DNA of 36,169 nt from assembly GCA_003220985.1 (NCBI GenBank), contig QHTY01000147.1, positions 1 to 36,169 of the forward strand, read 5' to 3'. The stretch is from Gemmatimonadota bacterium (GTDB taxonomy: Bacteria; Gemmatimonadota; Gemmatimonadetes; Gemmatimonadales; GWC2-71-9). The notes under the pieces were generated by a model that did not search any database, was not told the DNA's origin, and saw only the letters and a program-made list of their open reading frames with translations. Positions 23,894 through 33,020 of this stretch are shown one piece after another (the stretch's first letter is position 1; each line of letters begins with the position of its first letter). A program made the translations under genes and the position numbers.

Positions 23894-24244
23894 ATGCCCA
23901 GCAGCGCGAGTTTTCGCACGTTCGTGATGGATCAACTGAGTCGCATCGTGTCGGAGGTGCGCGCGCGATCCATGTTCGGCGGCTTCGGCATTTACGCCGG
24001 CGACGTATTCTTCGCGCTCATTGCCAACGACACGCTCTATTTCAAGGTGGACGACTCCAATCGGCCCGACTTCGAAAAGCTGGGGATGAAACCGTTCCAG
24101 CCTTACGGGGAAGGGAGCGAAGCGATGAAGTACTATGCTGTGCCGGAGGACCTCCTCGAAGATCCTGACGCGCTGCGACCCTGGGCGGAGAAGTCCATTG
24201 CCGTCGCGGCGAAACAGAAGAAAGGAAAGCGGATCCGGAAATGA
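23894..24244 (+). CDS. TfoX N-terminal domain protein
   Basis: The 116-aa product matches the TfoX N-terminal family (PF04993): FVMDQLSRIVSEVRARSMFGGFGIYAGDVFFALI, then LYFKVDDSNRPDFEKLGMKPF and MKYYAVPEDLLEDP. A basic KKGKRIRK tail closes it. Full TfoX/Sxy proteins regulate competence genes and carry a second C-terminal domain; only the N-terminal domain is here, which is common and of unknown function. ATG 23894 is chosen over GTG 23888. The stop overlaps the beta-propeller gene as ATGA, linking the two in one transcript. Confidence 0.87.
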   Translation: MPSSASFRTFVMDQLSRIVSEVRARSMFGGFGIYAGDVFFALIANDTLYFKVDDSNRPDFEKLGMKPFQPYGEGSEAMKYYAVPEDLLEDPDALRPWAEKSIAVAAKQKKGKRIRK

Positions 24245-25257
24245 ACTCTCTCGTCTTACTCCTTGCACTCGCCGCGCAGAATTCCGGGCCCTATCAAATA
24301 ACGCATACGTTTGTTCTGGGTGGCGATGGACGCTGGGACTACGTCACGCCTGATCCGGCGCATCACCGGGTCTTCATCGCGCGCCAGGACCGTTTCATGG
24401 TCGTGGACGCGCGGAGCGGCACGCTGCTCGGCGAAGTCTCGTCGATTCACGGGGCGCACGGCGTCGCTCTGGTTGAGGCCGCACACCATGGCTTCGCCAC
24501 GTCGGGCAACGACAGCTCCGTCGTGATGTTCGATCCCGCGACGTTCCAGGTGCTGAGTCGCATCCCGGCTGCCGAAGACGCCGACGCGATCGTGTACGAC
24601 CCGGTCTCGAATCGCGTCTTCACGTTCAACGGCGATGCGCATTCCTCGACGGTGATCGATCCCGGGCCTGGTCGGCTCGTGACCAACATCCCGCTCGGCG
24701 GCAAGCCGGAGTCCGGCGCGTTCGCCGGCGACGGCAAGGTGTACGTGAACATCGTCGACAACGGGGAAGTGGTGGAAATCGACGCCCGCGCGCTGACGGT
24801 TACGCGGCGGTGGTCGACCGCACCCTGCCAGCAGCCGGTCGCGATGGCGATCGACACGAAACATCATCGCTTGTTCAGCGGGTGCCGCAGCGGCGTGCTC
24901 GCGGTTTCGGACTACGAGGCCGGTCGAGTCGTTGCGACGGCGCCGATCGGCCAGGGTGTGGATGGTGCGGCGTTCGACGCGAGCACGAGCGACGTTTTCA
25001 CGTCGAACGCGGACGGAACGCTCACGGTGATCCATCAGGACGGGCCGGACCAGTATCGCGTCGTCGAGAACCTCCAAACGGCGCTGGGCGCGCGCAATAT
25101 GGGGCTCGACCCCACCACGCACCGGCTCTACGTCGTCTCGGCGAAGTTCGGACCGGTTCCCGCCGAATCAACGGCGGCGAACCCGCGCCGTCGTCCACCG
25201 GTACTGCCGGGATCCTTCAGCATGATGGTGGTCGAGCGCATCGCTCGGACGCCGTAG
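24241..25257 (+). CDS. Secreted YVTN/Lactonase-like beta-propeller protein
   Basis: The 338-aa product has a short hydrophobic signal (MNSLVLLLALAAQ) and then repeated blades of the YVTN/NHL-like propeller class: DYVTPDPAHHRVFIAR, ADAIVYDPVSNRVFTF, VAMAIDTKHHRLFSGC, VDGAAFDASTSDVFTSN and ARNMGLDPTTHRLYVVS. A conserved QQPVAMAID segment includes one of only two cysteines, CQQP and SGC, which may pair. It is probably periplasmic, and an enzymatic role is not evident. The C-terminal 41 bases overlap the convergent Tat-signal gene. ATG 24241 overlaps the TfoX-N stop. Confidence 0.8.
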   Translation: MNSLVLLLALAAQNSGPYQITHTFVLGGDGRWDYVTPDPAHHRVFIARQDRFMVVDARSGTLLGEVSSIHGAHGVALVEAAHHGFATSGNDSSVVMFDPATFQVLSRIPAAEDADAIVYDPVSNRVFTFNGDAHSSTVIDPGPGRLVTNIPLGGKPESGAFAGDGKVYVNIVDNGEVVEIDARALTVTRRWSTAPCQQPVAMAIDTKHHRLFSGCRSGVLAVSDYEAGRVVATAPIGQGVDGAAFDASTSDVFTSNADGTLTVIHQDGPDQYRVVENLQTALGARNMGLDPTTHRLYVVSAKFGPVPAESTAANPRRRPPVLPGSFSMMVVERIARTP

Positions 25258-25876
25258 CCAGGACGGCGGAGACCCAACCTCTCGCTTCGACATCGCCGGC
25301 CCAAAGCGCCGGCCCGAGGGGCGAGCCCAGAAAGATCAACGTCCCACGCCCGCTCCCTCGCTTGAGCGCCACCGGAAGACGGTCGACCCATGCGATCCTC
25401 TCACCGGCTTGCCCGCCAAGCGGTACCACTCGGCTGAAGTCGCGGAGTTTGGCGGCGTAGGGCCAGAGGTAGTCGACGTACGGAGTCTGACGCGGCCAGA
25501 GCTGCACCGGCGGTTCGACGTTGATGTCGAAATAGTCTTGCAGCACCGTCCGCTCCGCGCAAAACGCTCGCTCATCGAGGAAGCCCGCGGCCGACTCGAG
25601 GATGGCGGTCGCCCCGGCGTGCAGGCACCTCACAATGGCCCGGGCCGCGAGCGGCGAGATCTCGAGTGCCGCCGGAACGAGCAAGACAGCGCAGGGCGGG
25701 ATGTCGGGCATGTCCGCGCGCACCACGCGCGGCTGGAACCCCGCCGCGTAGCCCGCCACCGACTCCCGCAGGCTATCGCGCTGCAGATCCAGTAGCACAC
25801 ACGGCACGCGACCTCGCAGGCGATTGCCGGCGCTCACCGCGGCTGCGGTGGTAGCGAGGAACTGCCGGCGCGTCAT
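25217..25876 (-). CDS. Tat-exported protein of unknown function, glutamine-amidotransferase-like fold possible
   Basis: The 219-aa product begins MTRRQFLATTAAAVSAG, a clear twin-arginine signal. The mature part is alpha/beta with VPCVLLDLQRD, AVLLVPAALEIS, AGATAILESAAGFLDE and GTLIFLGSPLGPAL. This order of strands is reminiscent of ThuA- or BPL-N-type glutamine-amidotransferase-like folds, though I see no complete catalytic triad. ATG 25876 is chosen; GTG 25882 would add two residues and abut the isomerase stop. It follows the TIM-barrel isomerase gene by a few bases, so both are one operon and probably one sugar-related process. It overlaps the propeller gene tail to tail by 41 bases. Confidence 0.65.
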   Translation of the reverse strand: MTRRQFLATTAAAVSAGNRLRGRVPCVLLDLQRDSLRESVAGYAAGFQPRVVRADMPDIPPCAVLLVPAALEISPLAARAIVRCLHAGATAILESAAGFLDERAFCAERTVLQDYFDINVEPPVQLWPRQTPYVDYLWPYAAKLRDFSRVVPLGGQAGERIAWVDRLPVALKRGSGRGTLIFLGSPLGPALWAGDVEARGWVSAVLATASERCARPPSC

Positions 25877-25882
25877 GTCCAC

Positions 25883-26722
25883 TCAAAGCCTGCCGGAGAT
25901 GAGGCGATCCATCGCTTGCGCGGTGTCGGAAAACTGCTGGTCCGGCGCGTAGCGATAGCGCGCTTCCATTTCCGCGATGAGCCAACCGTCGTACCCGACC
26001 TTCGTCAGCGCGGCGCGGATCGCGGGCCAGTTGTTGTCGCCCAGGAACAGATTGGTGTACACGCTCTGGTCGCCGCAGCGGCCGCGGTGCTTCAGGACGT
26101 CCTTCAGATGAATGCGCGTGATGCGGGGCCCGTGCATCTCGATCCACTGTTCCGCAAACCCGGTGTCGTGGATGTTGCCGACGTCGAGATGGATGCCGAC
26201 CGCGGGACTGTTCACATCGTTCAGGAATTGCCAGAACTCACGCGGGCTGATGAGGAACCGTTGCTCGGAGTTACAGTTCTCGCAGCCGATCTTGACGCCG
26301 GCGCGAGTGGCGGTCTCGCCCAGGGGCCGCAGCGCGTCCAGGCAGCGCTGGTACACTTCGTTGTACGGGACTTCATCGGTCACCAGCCCGGCGACCACCA
26401 GGATCGCGTCGCTGCCGAGCAATCTCGCGGTCTCGATCTGGCGCTCGATGATGCGCGCGGCTTGCGCTCGCACCCGAGGGTCGCGCGCCGACAGCGGCGA
26501 GCCCCAATGTAGTCCGGTCGAGACATTGGAGACCACGAGGCCGGCGTTTTCGACTTTGCGCCGCAGCTCGCGTACCTCGCTGTCGGAAGTGCTCATCTGA
26601 AACCACGGCACGTCGCCCAGCCACAGCTCGATGCCGTCGAACCCGGCTTTCTTGATCAGGTCGAGGCCGCGATCGAATCCCCAGTCCTTCGGGATCATGT
26701 TGTCGCCGATGGATTTTTTCAT
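25883..26722 (-). CDS. Sugar phosphate isomerase/epimerase-type TIM barrel protein
   Basis: The 279-aa product belongs to the xylose-isomerase-like/AP endonuclease 2 TIM-barrel family (PF01261). Landmarks are GFDGIELWLGD, the metal-ligand strands IGCENCN, GIHLDVGNIHD, RITRIHLKDV and LIAEME. There is no signal peptide (MKKSIGDNM start), so it is cytoplasmic. ATG 26722 is chosen because the upstream extension to 26794 is Arg-rich and lacks resemblance. Family members often accompany Gfo/Idh/MocA and DUF1080 genes in 3-keto-sugar and inositol pathways. Such genes lie 20 kb away in this window, so a shared pathway is possible but not shown. Confidence 0.87.
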   Translation of the reverse strand: MKKSIGDNMIPKDWGFDRGLDLIKKAGFDGIELWLGDVPWFQMSTSDSEVRELRRKVENAGLVVSNVSTGLHWGSPLSARDPRVRAQAARIIERQIETARLLGSDAILVVAGLVTDEVPYNEVYQRCLDALRPLGETATRAGVKIGCENCNSEQRFLISPREFWQFLNDVNSPAVGIHLDVGNIHDTGFAEQWIEMHGPRITRIHLKDVLKHRGRCGDQSVYTNLFLGDNNWPAIRAALTKVGYDGWLIAEMEARYRYAPDQQFSDTAQAMDRLISGRL

Positions 26723-26814
26723 GGGGCGATCATACTCCAAATGGATCGTGCCGCTAGCTCGCCGGAAGTCTCGGCGCGCCCTAAGTTGCTCCATCGTCTC
26801 AGCGTGAGGATTTC

Positions 26815-28251
26815 ATGCACCACCATGCCGCACGATTTGCCATCGCCGCGCTTGTCGCTTCGGCCCTCGCTTGCCGCAAGGAGGTGGCACCCGTGCCGCC
26901 GGCCGCGCCGCCCGCCGCGCTGCACGCGGCGCCGATCGACACTGCCTCCATCGACAGTGTGATCCGGGCGACGATGCATGACCGCGGACTCGTCGGCGTT
27001 TCGGTCGGGGTCGCCCAGGACGGCAAGATCGTCTTCTCGAACGGCTACGGCGTGCGTTCACTCAGCAAGCGGGCCCCGGTCGCTCTGGAGACGATGTTCG
27101 CAATCGGCTCGGTCACCAAACAGTTCACCTGCAGCGCCCTGCTGCTTCTCGCGCAGGAAAAGAAGCTGTCGCTGGGCGATCGGGTGTCGCAGTACATGCC
27201 GAATTTGACCAGAGCGGGCGACATCACGCTGCTCGAGCTGGGACAGCACGTCTCAGGATATCGGGACTACTATCCACTCGACTTCGTAGACCGCGAGATG
27301 CTGGAGCCGCGCGCTGCCGACAGCATTATCGCGGAGTACGCGACCCGGCCGCTCGATTTCGAGCCCGGCAGCCGCTGGTCCTACAGCAACACCAATTTCC
27401 TCATCCTCGGTCGAGTAATCGAAAAAGTGAGCGGCGAGTCATTCGGCACTTTCCTCCAGCGCCGAATCTTCACGCCGTTGAGTATGACGCACACGCGTTA
27501 CGACCCACCAGCCGGTGATTCGACTATGGCGAGCGGCTACACGTCGTTCGCGCTCGGCCCGCCAATGCCGGCAACACCGGAAGGTGCGGGCTGGGCGGGA
27601 AGCGCGGGTGCCATCTGGTCCACGCCGACGGATCTGCTGCAATGGGACATGGCGCTGATCGGGGGAAAGGTGCTCAACGCCGATTCGTACCGCATCCTCA
27701 CGACACCCCATCGGCTGCCCGACGGGCGCTCGACCGGTTATGGATGCGGCGAAGGCGTGAACGATCGCGGGGCAGCCGTGATCCTGCGGCATGGTGGTGC
27801 GGTGAGCGGGTTCGTCGCGCAGAACACGGTTATCCCGGCGACGCAGTCCGCGGTCGTCGTGCTCGCGAACACCGATTTTGCCGCGATCGATGAGATCAAC
27901 CAGGCGATCGTGCCGAAGCTCATGCCACAAGTCGATGTGCCCGCGATCCAGGGATTACCGCCGCTCGATGCGGCACGCGCCTTTCTCTCCGGCCTACGGC
28001 AGGGAACCGTCGACCGCTCGACGCTCGGTGACGACTTCAATGCCTTTCTGACGGCAGAGCTGCTGGCGTCTGCGCGTGCGTCGCTCGGACGCCTGGGGCC
28101 AATCACCGAGCTCAAGGTGACAAACAGGGTGGAGCGAGGGGGCATGGAGGTCGCCGTAGTGCAATTCAAGGTCGGGTCGGTCAATACTCAGGCGCTGATG
28201 TATCGCACACCCGACGGCAAGATTCAGGAGCTGCTCATGGGCCGTCAGTGA
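26815..28251 (+). CDS. Beta-lactamase-family serine hydrolase, lipoprotein
   Basis: The 478-aa product is a class C beta-lactamase/D-aminopeptidase-like enzyme (PF00144). The three active-site motifs are visible: SVTK with Ser99 and Lys102, YSN with Tyr191, and HGG at 327-329. The N-terminus is a lipoprotein signal ending ALAC with Cys20, so it is anchored in the periplasm. After the catalytic domain, residues about 385-478 form an extra alpha/beta domain of the kind seen in secreted peptidase-like members. The usual HTSG motif reads HVSGY here. Substrate could be a peptide, ester or peptidoglycan stem; antibiotic hydrolysis is unlikely to be its main role. GAGGA lies just before ATG 26815. 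Confidence 0.9.
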   Translation: MHHHAARFAIAALVASALACRKEVAPVPPAAPPAALHAAPIDTASIDSVIRATMHDRGLVGVSVGVAQDGKIVFSNGYGVRSLSKRAPVALETMFAIGSVTKQFTCSALLLLAQEKKLSLGDRVSQYMPNLTRAGDITLLELGQHVSGYRDYYPLDFVDREMLEPRAADSIIAEYATRPLDFEPGSRWSYSNTNFLILGRVIEKVSGESFGTFLQRRIFTPLSMTHTRYDPPAGDSTMASGYTSFALGPPMPATPEGAGWAGSAGAIWSTPTDLLQWDMALIGGKVLNADSYRILTTPHRLPDGRSTGYGCGEGVNDRGAAVILRHGGAVSGFVAQNTVIPATQSAVVVLANTDFAAIDEINQAIVPKLMPQVDVPAIQGLPPLDAARAFLSGLRQGTVDRSTLGDDFNAFLTAELLASARASLGRLGPITELKVTNRVERGGMEVAVVQFKVGSVNTQALMYRTPDGKIQELLMGRQ

Positions 28252-28649
28252 CGCGCGCCATTCGGATCATCCATCTGGCCCTCGTACTCGGTCTCGTGAT
28301 CGTCGCAGGTGTGTTTTACATCCTGCGGCAGCGTACGGGCCTGACGTTTGGGTTCGGGCCGTCCCTTGGCATGATCATGGCGGGCATCGGGCTGGTGAAC
28401 CTGACGATCGCGCTGGGCTTTTTGACGCCCAGATTCCCCGAGCGGCCCGCGGACCAAGCGCCCGACGATTATTGGGCACGGAGCGAGACGCGGGGTGCTG
28501 CGATCATCTTGTGGGCCCTGGTCGAGGCCGCCGCGCTACTCTCATGGTTGGGCTACTTACTGACGGGATCGCGGGTGGCGGCTGCCGTGGGTCTGCTCGC
28601 GATTCTAGCCCTCAGTCTGCTCCGTCCCGCGCGGTTCGAGGGCTCTTGA
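28248..28649 (+). CDS. Small integral membrane protein of unknown function
   Basis: The 133-aa product has four predicted helices: about 7-25, 38-58, 83-103 and 107-124. A polar loop with a TPRFPERPADQAPDDYWARSE segment separates helix pairs. GTG 28248 overlaps the serine-hydrolase stop as GTGA, so the two are co-translated. I do not recognise a family, and no catalytic or metal-binding motif is evident. It might help the neighbouring lipoprotein hydrolase, but that is a guess from position. Confidence 0.7.
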   Translation: MTRAIRIIHLALVLGLVIVAGVFYILRQRTGLTFGFGPSLGMIMAGIGLVNLTIALGFLTPRFPERPADQAPDDYWARSETRGAAIILWALVEAAALLSWLGYLLTGSRVAAAVGLLAILALSLLRPARFEGS

Positions 28650-28703
28650 GAGAGAGGTAGGTGCTGGCCCTGCTGACCGTGCTCGTTGTTGGGCGAGCCG
28701 CGA

Positions 28704-30545
28704 TCAACGCTCCTGGTAGATCGGGAGCTCCACGTACGACGCCTGCGCTCCCGACCGGTAGATTCGGTGAGTCGCCGTCCTGAAGTCGCTTGCTTTCGCC
28801 TCGAAAATGTTGGGCACGAACGTCTGCGGGTTGCGATCGATGATCGGGAACCAGGTGCTCTGCACCTGGACCATGATGCGGTGGCCCTTCAGGAAGCGGT
28901 AATCCTGCGTATGTAGGTCCACCATGTACTCGAGCGCGCGATTGGGGACGATCGCCGCGGGCCGCTCGAAACCGGTGCGGAAGCGCCCGCGCAGCACGTC
29001 ATTCGCCACCATGAGCTCGTAGCCCCCCGTCACCCGGGGGGCCGCGGCATTCTCATAGTCTTCCGGATAGACGTCGATCAACTTCACGATCCAATCGGCA
29101 TCGCTGCCGGTCGTACTGGCGAAGAGGTGAGCGGTGATGGCGCCGCGAATCACGACGTCCTCCTCGAGCGGCGGCGTTTCCCAGCTCAGCACGTCGGGTC
29201 GGTGATCCACGAAGCGCTGATCCTGAAGCAGCCACGTGTACCAGCCGCTCCCTTTCGCGTAGTAGGTGGGCTGGATCGGCCGATTGCGATAGGGCACGGG
29301 ACTGGCGGGATCGGAGACATACCTGTCGAATGCCCCCCCCGGCGCGCGAGCGGCGGGAGCCGCGAAGCTCAGCCCACGATTCTCACGGAAATAGAGCCTG
29401 CGGCGAGTCACATGCGCCCGCGCCGGCCATGCGTCGTTGCGGACCCAGGTGTTCGCGCCGCTCTCGAACGTGAGCGCTTCGGGCAGGTTCAGCGGTCCTT
29501 TATCCTTGAGAAAGTGCGCGAAGAAGGGCGCCTGCACGCTGTCGCGGAAGTATTCGCCGGTGTTGCTCGCGAAGTCGATGTTGCCGAGCTGGCGTCCCGG
29601 GCCGCCCGCCCAGCCGCCGTGATTCCACGGGCCCACAACGAGGAAATTGACCCCGGCTGAGTCGCGCGGCTCCATCGCCTCGTAGATCTGAATTGGGCCG
29701 ACGAAATCTTCCTGGTCCCACCATCCCGCAACGTTGAGCGTCGGGACAGTCGTCTTGTGAAGGTACGTCGTCAGCGCCTGGACTTTCCAGAAATCATCGT
29801 GGTTCGGGTGCGCCACGAAGTTGTTCCAGCTCGGCAATTTGTCGTGCAGGTAGCGCGCGTTGGCATTGCGCAGCGGCCCCAGCTCGAGATACCAGTCGTA
29901 GGTGTCGTAGCGGCCGAAGTCGAAGGAGCTGTTGGTGTCCGACGCCTCGGTCAGCACCGCGTACTCAAAGCCGTAACTCAGCCGGAATGCGCCCTGATGG
30001 TGAAAGTCGTCGTTCAGGAACATGTCGTCGGGCGAGGCCTGTGGGGACGCGGCGCGCAGCGCGGGATGCGGATCGATGAGCGCCTCTCCCGTGGTCCAGC
30101 CGTCATAGGAGATCCCCAACATCCCCACGCGCCCGTTGTTGTTGGGAATGTTGTGAATCATCCAGTCGATCGTGTCGTACGCGTCGGTGCTTTCGTCGGA
30201 GCCGTGCGTCTGGCGGTGGTCCGGCTTGCGCTGCATCACGAACGTGCCCTCGGAGCCGAATCGCCCGCGGATGTCCTGGAAGGCGAAGAGGTAGCCCTCT
30301 TTCACCAGCGCCTGGTAATAGCTGCGGAACGCACCGTCCGCGTGTTCGATCCCGTACGGCGTGCGCGAAAAAATGATCGGCAGCGGCCCGGTGATGTTCC
30401 GAGGTACATACCAGGAGGTGTGGAGCTTCACGCCGTCGCGCATGGGAACCATTGCTTCGTGGCGATCGAAGGAGGTGGTATCCTGCGCAGCGACCTGAAC
30501 AGCGCAGACCATCGTGACGATGAAGAGACCGGCGACGCGGTGCAT
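28704..30545 (-). CDS. Secreted CocE/NonD-type hydrolase (X-Pro dipeptidyl-peptidase family)
   Basis: The 613-aa product has a signal peptide (1-20, ending VAA before Gln). An alpha/beta-hydrolase domain of the S15/CocE family follows (PF02129), then a C-terminal jelly-roll (PF08530, from about 370). The nucleophile is Ser146 in GISYDGW. The other triad members are probably Asp277 in WWDQEDF and His309 in WNHGGW. DIRGRFGSEG at 91-100 is the usual oxyanion-side motif. Relatives cleave acyl-proline peptides, cephalosporin or cocaine esters, or glutaryl amides. It is the last gene of the kinase-phosphatase-protease operon, one base after the FHA-protease stop, and shares that transcript. The longer frame upstream of ATG 30545 is an overlap artefact. 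Confidence 0.9.
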   Translation of the reverse strand: MHRVAGLFIVTMVCAVQVAAQDTTSFDRHEAMVPMRDGVKLHTSWYVPRNITGPLPIIFSRTPYGIEHADGAFRSYYQALVKEGYLFAFQDIRGRFGSEGTFVMQRKPDHRQTHGSDESTDAYDTIDWMIHNIPNNNGRVGMLGISYDGWTTGEALIDPHPALRAASPQASPDDMFLNDDFHHQGAFRLSYGFEYAVLTEASDTNSSFDFGRYDTYDWYLELGPLRNANARYLHDKLPSWNNFVAHPNHDDFWKVQALTTYLHKTTVPTLNVAGWWDQEDFVGPIQIYEAMEPRDSAGVNFLVVGPWNHGGWAGGPGRQLGNIDFASNTGEYFRDSVQAPFFAHFLKDKGPLNLPEALTFESGANTWVRNDAWPARAHVTRRRLYFRENRGLSFAAPAARAPGGAFDRYVSDPASPVPYRNRPIQPTYYAKGSGWYTWLLQDQRFVDHRPDVLSWETPPLEEDVVIRGAITAHLFASTTGSDADWIVKLIDVYPEDYENAAAPRVTGGYELMVANDVLRGRFRTGFERPAAIVPNRALEYMVDLHTQDYRFLKGHRIMVQVQSTWFPIIDRNPQTFVPNIFEAKASDFRTATHRIYRSGAQASYVELPIYQER

Positions 30546-30546
30546 G

Positions 30547-31986
30547 CTAGCGCGGCAGGTTGAGGCCGTGCAGGTAGTCCGAAACCAAATACGCGGGCAC
30601 CGCGAAGATGATCTTGCCGTTCGATTCCCGCTCGCCGCCGTACAACACGGCAATAACCTTTCCGTCGCGATCGAAAACCGGACTCCCCGATGAGCCGGGC
30701 GCCCCATAGGCGTCCACCTGTACGACCGACGTGAGCGACTTGCTCACGGTCCCCACCGTCAACGTGGGCTCGGCGATGGGCTGGCCGCCCTGCGACTCCA
30801 TCGGGAGATCGAAGCCCAGCGGATAGCCGAGGATCGCGACCGGATCGCCGCGCTCGAGTCCTTCGCGGCTCCGGGCGAGCCCAGCGACGCGCGGCGTGCC
30901 GCCTTTGATCAGCACCCGGAACACACCGACATCGGCGTCCGGCGCGACGCCGATCAGCTCGGCGCGCCAAAACTGCGTGCTGCCGGAGAAGATCACGCCG
31001 AGGCGCTGCGGCGTCTTCGTGCCGTCCTCGCCGGTCAGGATATGCTTGTTCGTGACCATCGTGCCCATCGAGTCGACCGAAAAGGCGGTGCCACTGAATC
31101 GCTCGCCGTCGGTGTACTCGACCAGCACGATGGCGACCGCGTTCTGATTGCGGTGTGAGATCGCGCGGTAATTGACCCCCCCGCCCACGGCGCCGGCCAG
31201 GGCGCGCTGCCGCCGCTCGGCGGCGTCGAGCTCGGTCCGCAGCCGTGTCACCGATGAGGCATCCCCACTCGACGCGTCGAGCTCGCGCCGCAGCCGCGCG
31301 GTCTCGTCTTGTGATGCCTTCAGGGCATCCCGCACGCCCTGCAGCTGGCTCTGAAACTCGGTCGTCAACGCACGCGACTCGCGCATCAGGGAGTCGGCCC
31401 GCAGTTGCAGCTGCAGCAGCTCGTTGGCGCGCCGGCGGCCATCCAGTTGCATCCACGTGAAACCGGTGACCACGAGCAGCAGCAGCGCGATGAGGATCTT
31501 GGTCGTGCGCCGCAGCTGCGCCGTCTGCCGCGCCACCTCGACCGCGATCCGCACGCCCGTACTTTGGCGCGGTGCACTCGCCCGCTGCGCGGGCGCTGCG
31601 GGAAACACGTCGCGCGGCGACGAGGTGCGCTCCGCCAGCGCTTCTGCCGCCGTCGTGGGCGGAAGATCGGTATCGGTCTCGATGATCGCGAACTCCAGCG
31701 CCGGCCCGTTCACGCCGAAGCCGATGACGTCGCCGCCCTTGAGCAGCGTGTCGCCGGTGATCCGCTGCCCGTTCACGAATGTTCCGTTGCGGCTGCCGAG
31801 ATCCTGCAGCACGAAGCCTTCGGTCTTGCGCACGATGGCGGCGTGGCGCGACGAGACGTCGAGGTCACGCTCGGCATCGAATCGCACATCGGAGAGCGGG
31901 TGACGGCCGAGCCCGATGTAACCCTTGCGGAAGGCTTCGACCTGTCCCGCCCGGGCACCGGAAAGAAACTTGAACTGGGCTTTCAC
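30547..31986 (-). CDS. Membrane FHA-coiled-coil-trypsin-like protease fusion
   Basis: The 479-aa product has four parts. First is an FHA phosphothreonine-binding domain (about 22-100) with GRHP at 27-30, SSRHA at 45-49 and LGSRNGTFVNG at 63-73. A linker and a single membrane helix at about 163-180 follow. A charged coiled coil then runs through about 185-262. Last is a trypsin/HtrA-type protease domain (about 280-475) with a complete triad His315, Asp352 and Ser433 (GSSGSP). There is no PDZ domain. The topology implied is FHA in the cytoplasm and protease outside. GTG 31986 overlaps the phosphatase stop as GTGA. Domain calls are firm; the model that phosphorylation controls the protease is inference. 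Confidence 0.9.
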   Translation of the reverse strand: MKAQFKFLSGARAGQVEAFRKGYIGLGRHPLSDVRFDAERDLDVSSRHAAIVRKTEGFVLQDLGSRNGTFVNGQRITGDTLLKGGDVIGFGVNGPALEFAIIETDTDLPPTTAAEALAERTSSPRDVFPAAPAQRASAPRQSTGVRIAVEVARQTAQLRRTTKILIALLLLVVTGFTWMQLDGRRRANELLQLQLRADSLMRESRALTTEFQSQLQGVRDALKASQDETARLRRELDASSGDASSVTRLRTELDAAERRQRALAGAVGGGVNYRAISHRNQNAVAIVLVEYTDGERFSGTAFSVDSMGTMVTNKHILTGEDGTKTPQRLGVIFSGSTQFWRAELIGVAPDADVGVFRVLIKGGTPRVAGLARSREGLERGDPVAILGYPLGFDLPMESQGGQPIAEPTLTVGTVSKSLTSVVQVDAYGAPGSSGSPVFDRDGKVIAVLYGGERESNGKIIFAVPAYLVSDYLHGLNLPR

Positions 31987-33020
31987 TGATTCCGGGTGAA
32001 GTACCAGATCACGGCGGCGGCGACGGCGAGCGCCGCGAGCACGATGATTCGCGTGCCGGGATTGTGCTTCTCCCGGTTCGGGACGGGCGGGCGGCTGCCC
32101 TTGTAGACCGGCACCGGCTCCGTACTGGTCTCGGTGTCGATCAGCGGGTAGACCTGATGGCCGACGTCCGCTTGCTGCCCGCCATCCGAGGAGCGCAGGC
32201 CGTCGCCGTCGAAGCGCGCGATGACGACGGTGATGTTGTCCGGCCCGCCGCGTTCGTTGGCGAGCGCGATCAGCTTGTCGCACGCCGCGCTCAGCTCGGG
32301 CGTCGTGGTGACGACCTGCGCGATCTCTTCCTTCTTGACCTGGCCCGACAGCCCGTCCGAGCAGAGCACGAGGACGTCGCCGCGACGCACCTCCTGGTGC
32401 GTCAGGTCGACCTTCACCTTGGGATCGGGGCCCAGGGCCTGGAGGATGATGTTGCGGCGCTCGCTCTGCGCCGCTTCTTCTTCGGTCAGCTCGCCCGCTT
32501 CGACCAGGCGTTGCATCAACGACTGATCCTTGGTGATCTGGTGCGCCTCGCCGCCGCGGATGAGATAGGCGCGGCTGTCGCCAACCTGCGTGAGATAGAG
32601 GTGATCGTGGAGCACGCCCGCGGCCGTGGTGGTCGTCCCCATACCGCGCACTTCCGGATGCGCTCTGGCGTGCGCGTGGATACTGGCGTTGGCGACTTCG
32701 ACCGCCTCTTTCAGGCGGTATGCGAAGCGCTGCGGCGTCACTTCGTGTTCGGCGTTCCAGGTCTTCACGAGGTGCGCGTAGATCGTGTCGGTGGCCATCT
32801 CGCTTGCCAGCTCACCGGCCGCCGCGCCTCCCATGCCGTCGGCGACCACGAACAGGGTGCCGCGCGGGCCGATGTCGTGCTGCCGCACATCCGGAAGCAG
32901 CGAGGCGGCTTTGCGCGTCAGGTCTGCGACGAGGAAACGGTCCTCGTTGTGGTCGCGCGTGCGCCCGAGGTCGGTCTTGCCGAAGACTTCGACGCGGATG
33001 GCCTTGTTTCGACCGAACAT
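31983..33020 (-). CDS. PP2C-family Ser/Thr phosphatase (Stp1/PrpC-like) with C-terminal membrane helix
   Basis: The 345-aa product carries the metal-dependent PP2C motifs in order: RTRDHNEDRF with Glu26/Asp27, VVADGMGG at 58-65, TQVGDSRAYL, LCSDGLSG and the closing GGPDNITVV. These residues bind two Mn/Mg ions to dephosphorylate Ser/Thr. A linker (about 270-318) leads to one C-terminal membrane helix at about 322-340, keeping the catalytic domain in the cytoplasm next to the membrane kinase. ATG 33020 shares a base with the kinase stop (TGATG) and is preferred to GTG 33032. It most likely reverses the action of the kinase encoded upstream. Confidence 0.93.
   Translation of the reverse strand: MFGRNKAIRVEVFGKTDLGRTRDHNEDRFLVADLTRKAASLLPDVRQHDIGPRGTLFVVADGMGGAAAGELASEMATDTIYAHLVKTWNAEHEVTPQRFAYRLKEAVEVANASIHAHARAHPEVRGMGTTTTAAGVLHDHLYLTQVGDSRAYLIRGGEAHQITKDQSLMQRLVEAGELTEEEAAQSERRNIILQALGPDPKVKVDLTHQEVRRGDVLVLCSDGLSGQVKKEEIAQVVTTTPELSAACDKLIALANERGGPDNITVVIARFDGDGLRSSDGGQQADVGHQVYPLIDTETSTEPVPVYKGSRPPVPNREKHNPGTRIIVLAALAVAAAVIWYFTRNQ

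Noticed and set aside
26815-28251. Antibiotic-resistance beta-lactamase
   Set aside because: The SxxK, YxN and HGG motifs are those of the broad serine-hydrolase family. The lipoprotein anchor and extra C-terminal domain fit a peptidase or esterase better, and there is no AmpR-type regulator nearby.
29333-29340. C8 tract in the CocE-type gene as a slippage site
   Set aside because: Eight bases is within what this GC-rich sequence gives by chance; similar runs occur at 22060 and elsewhere. Only the 11-base pair was kept.
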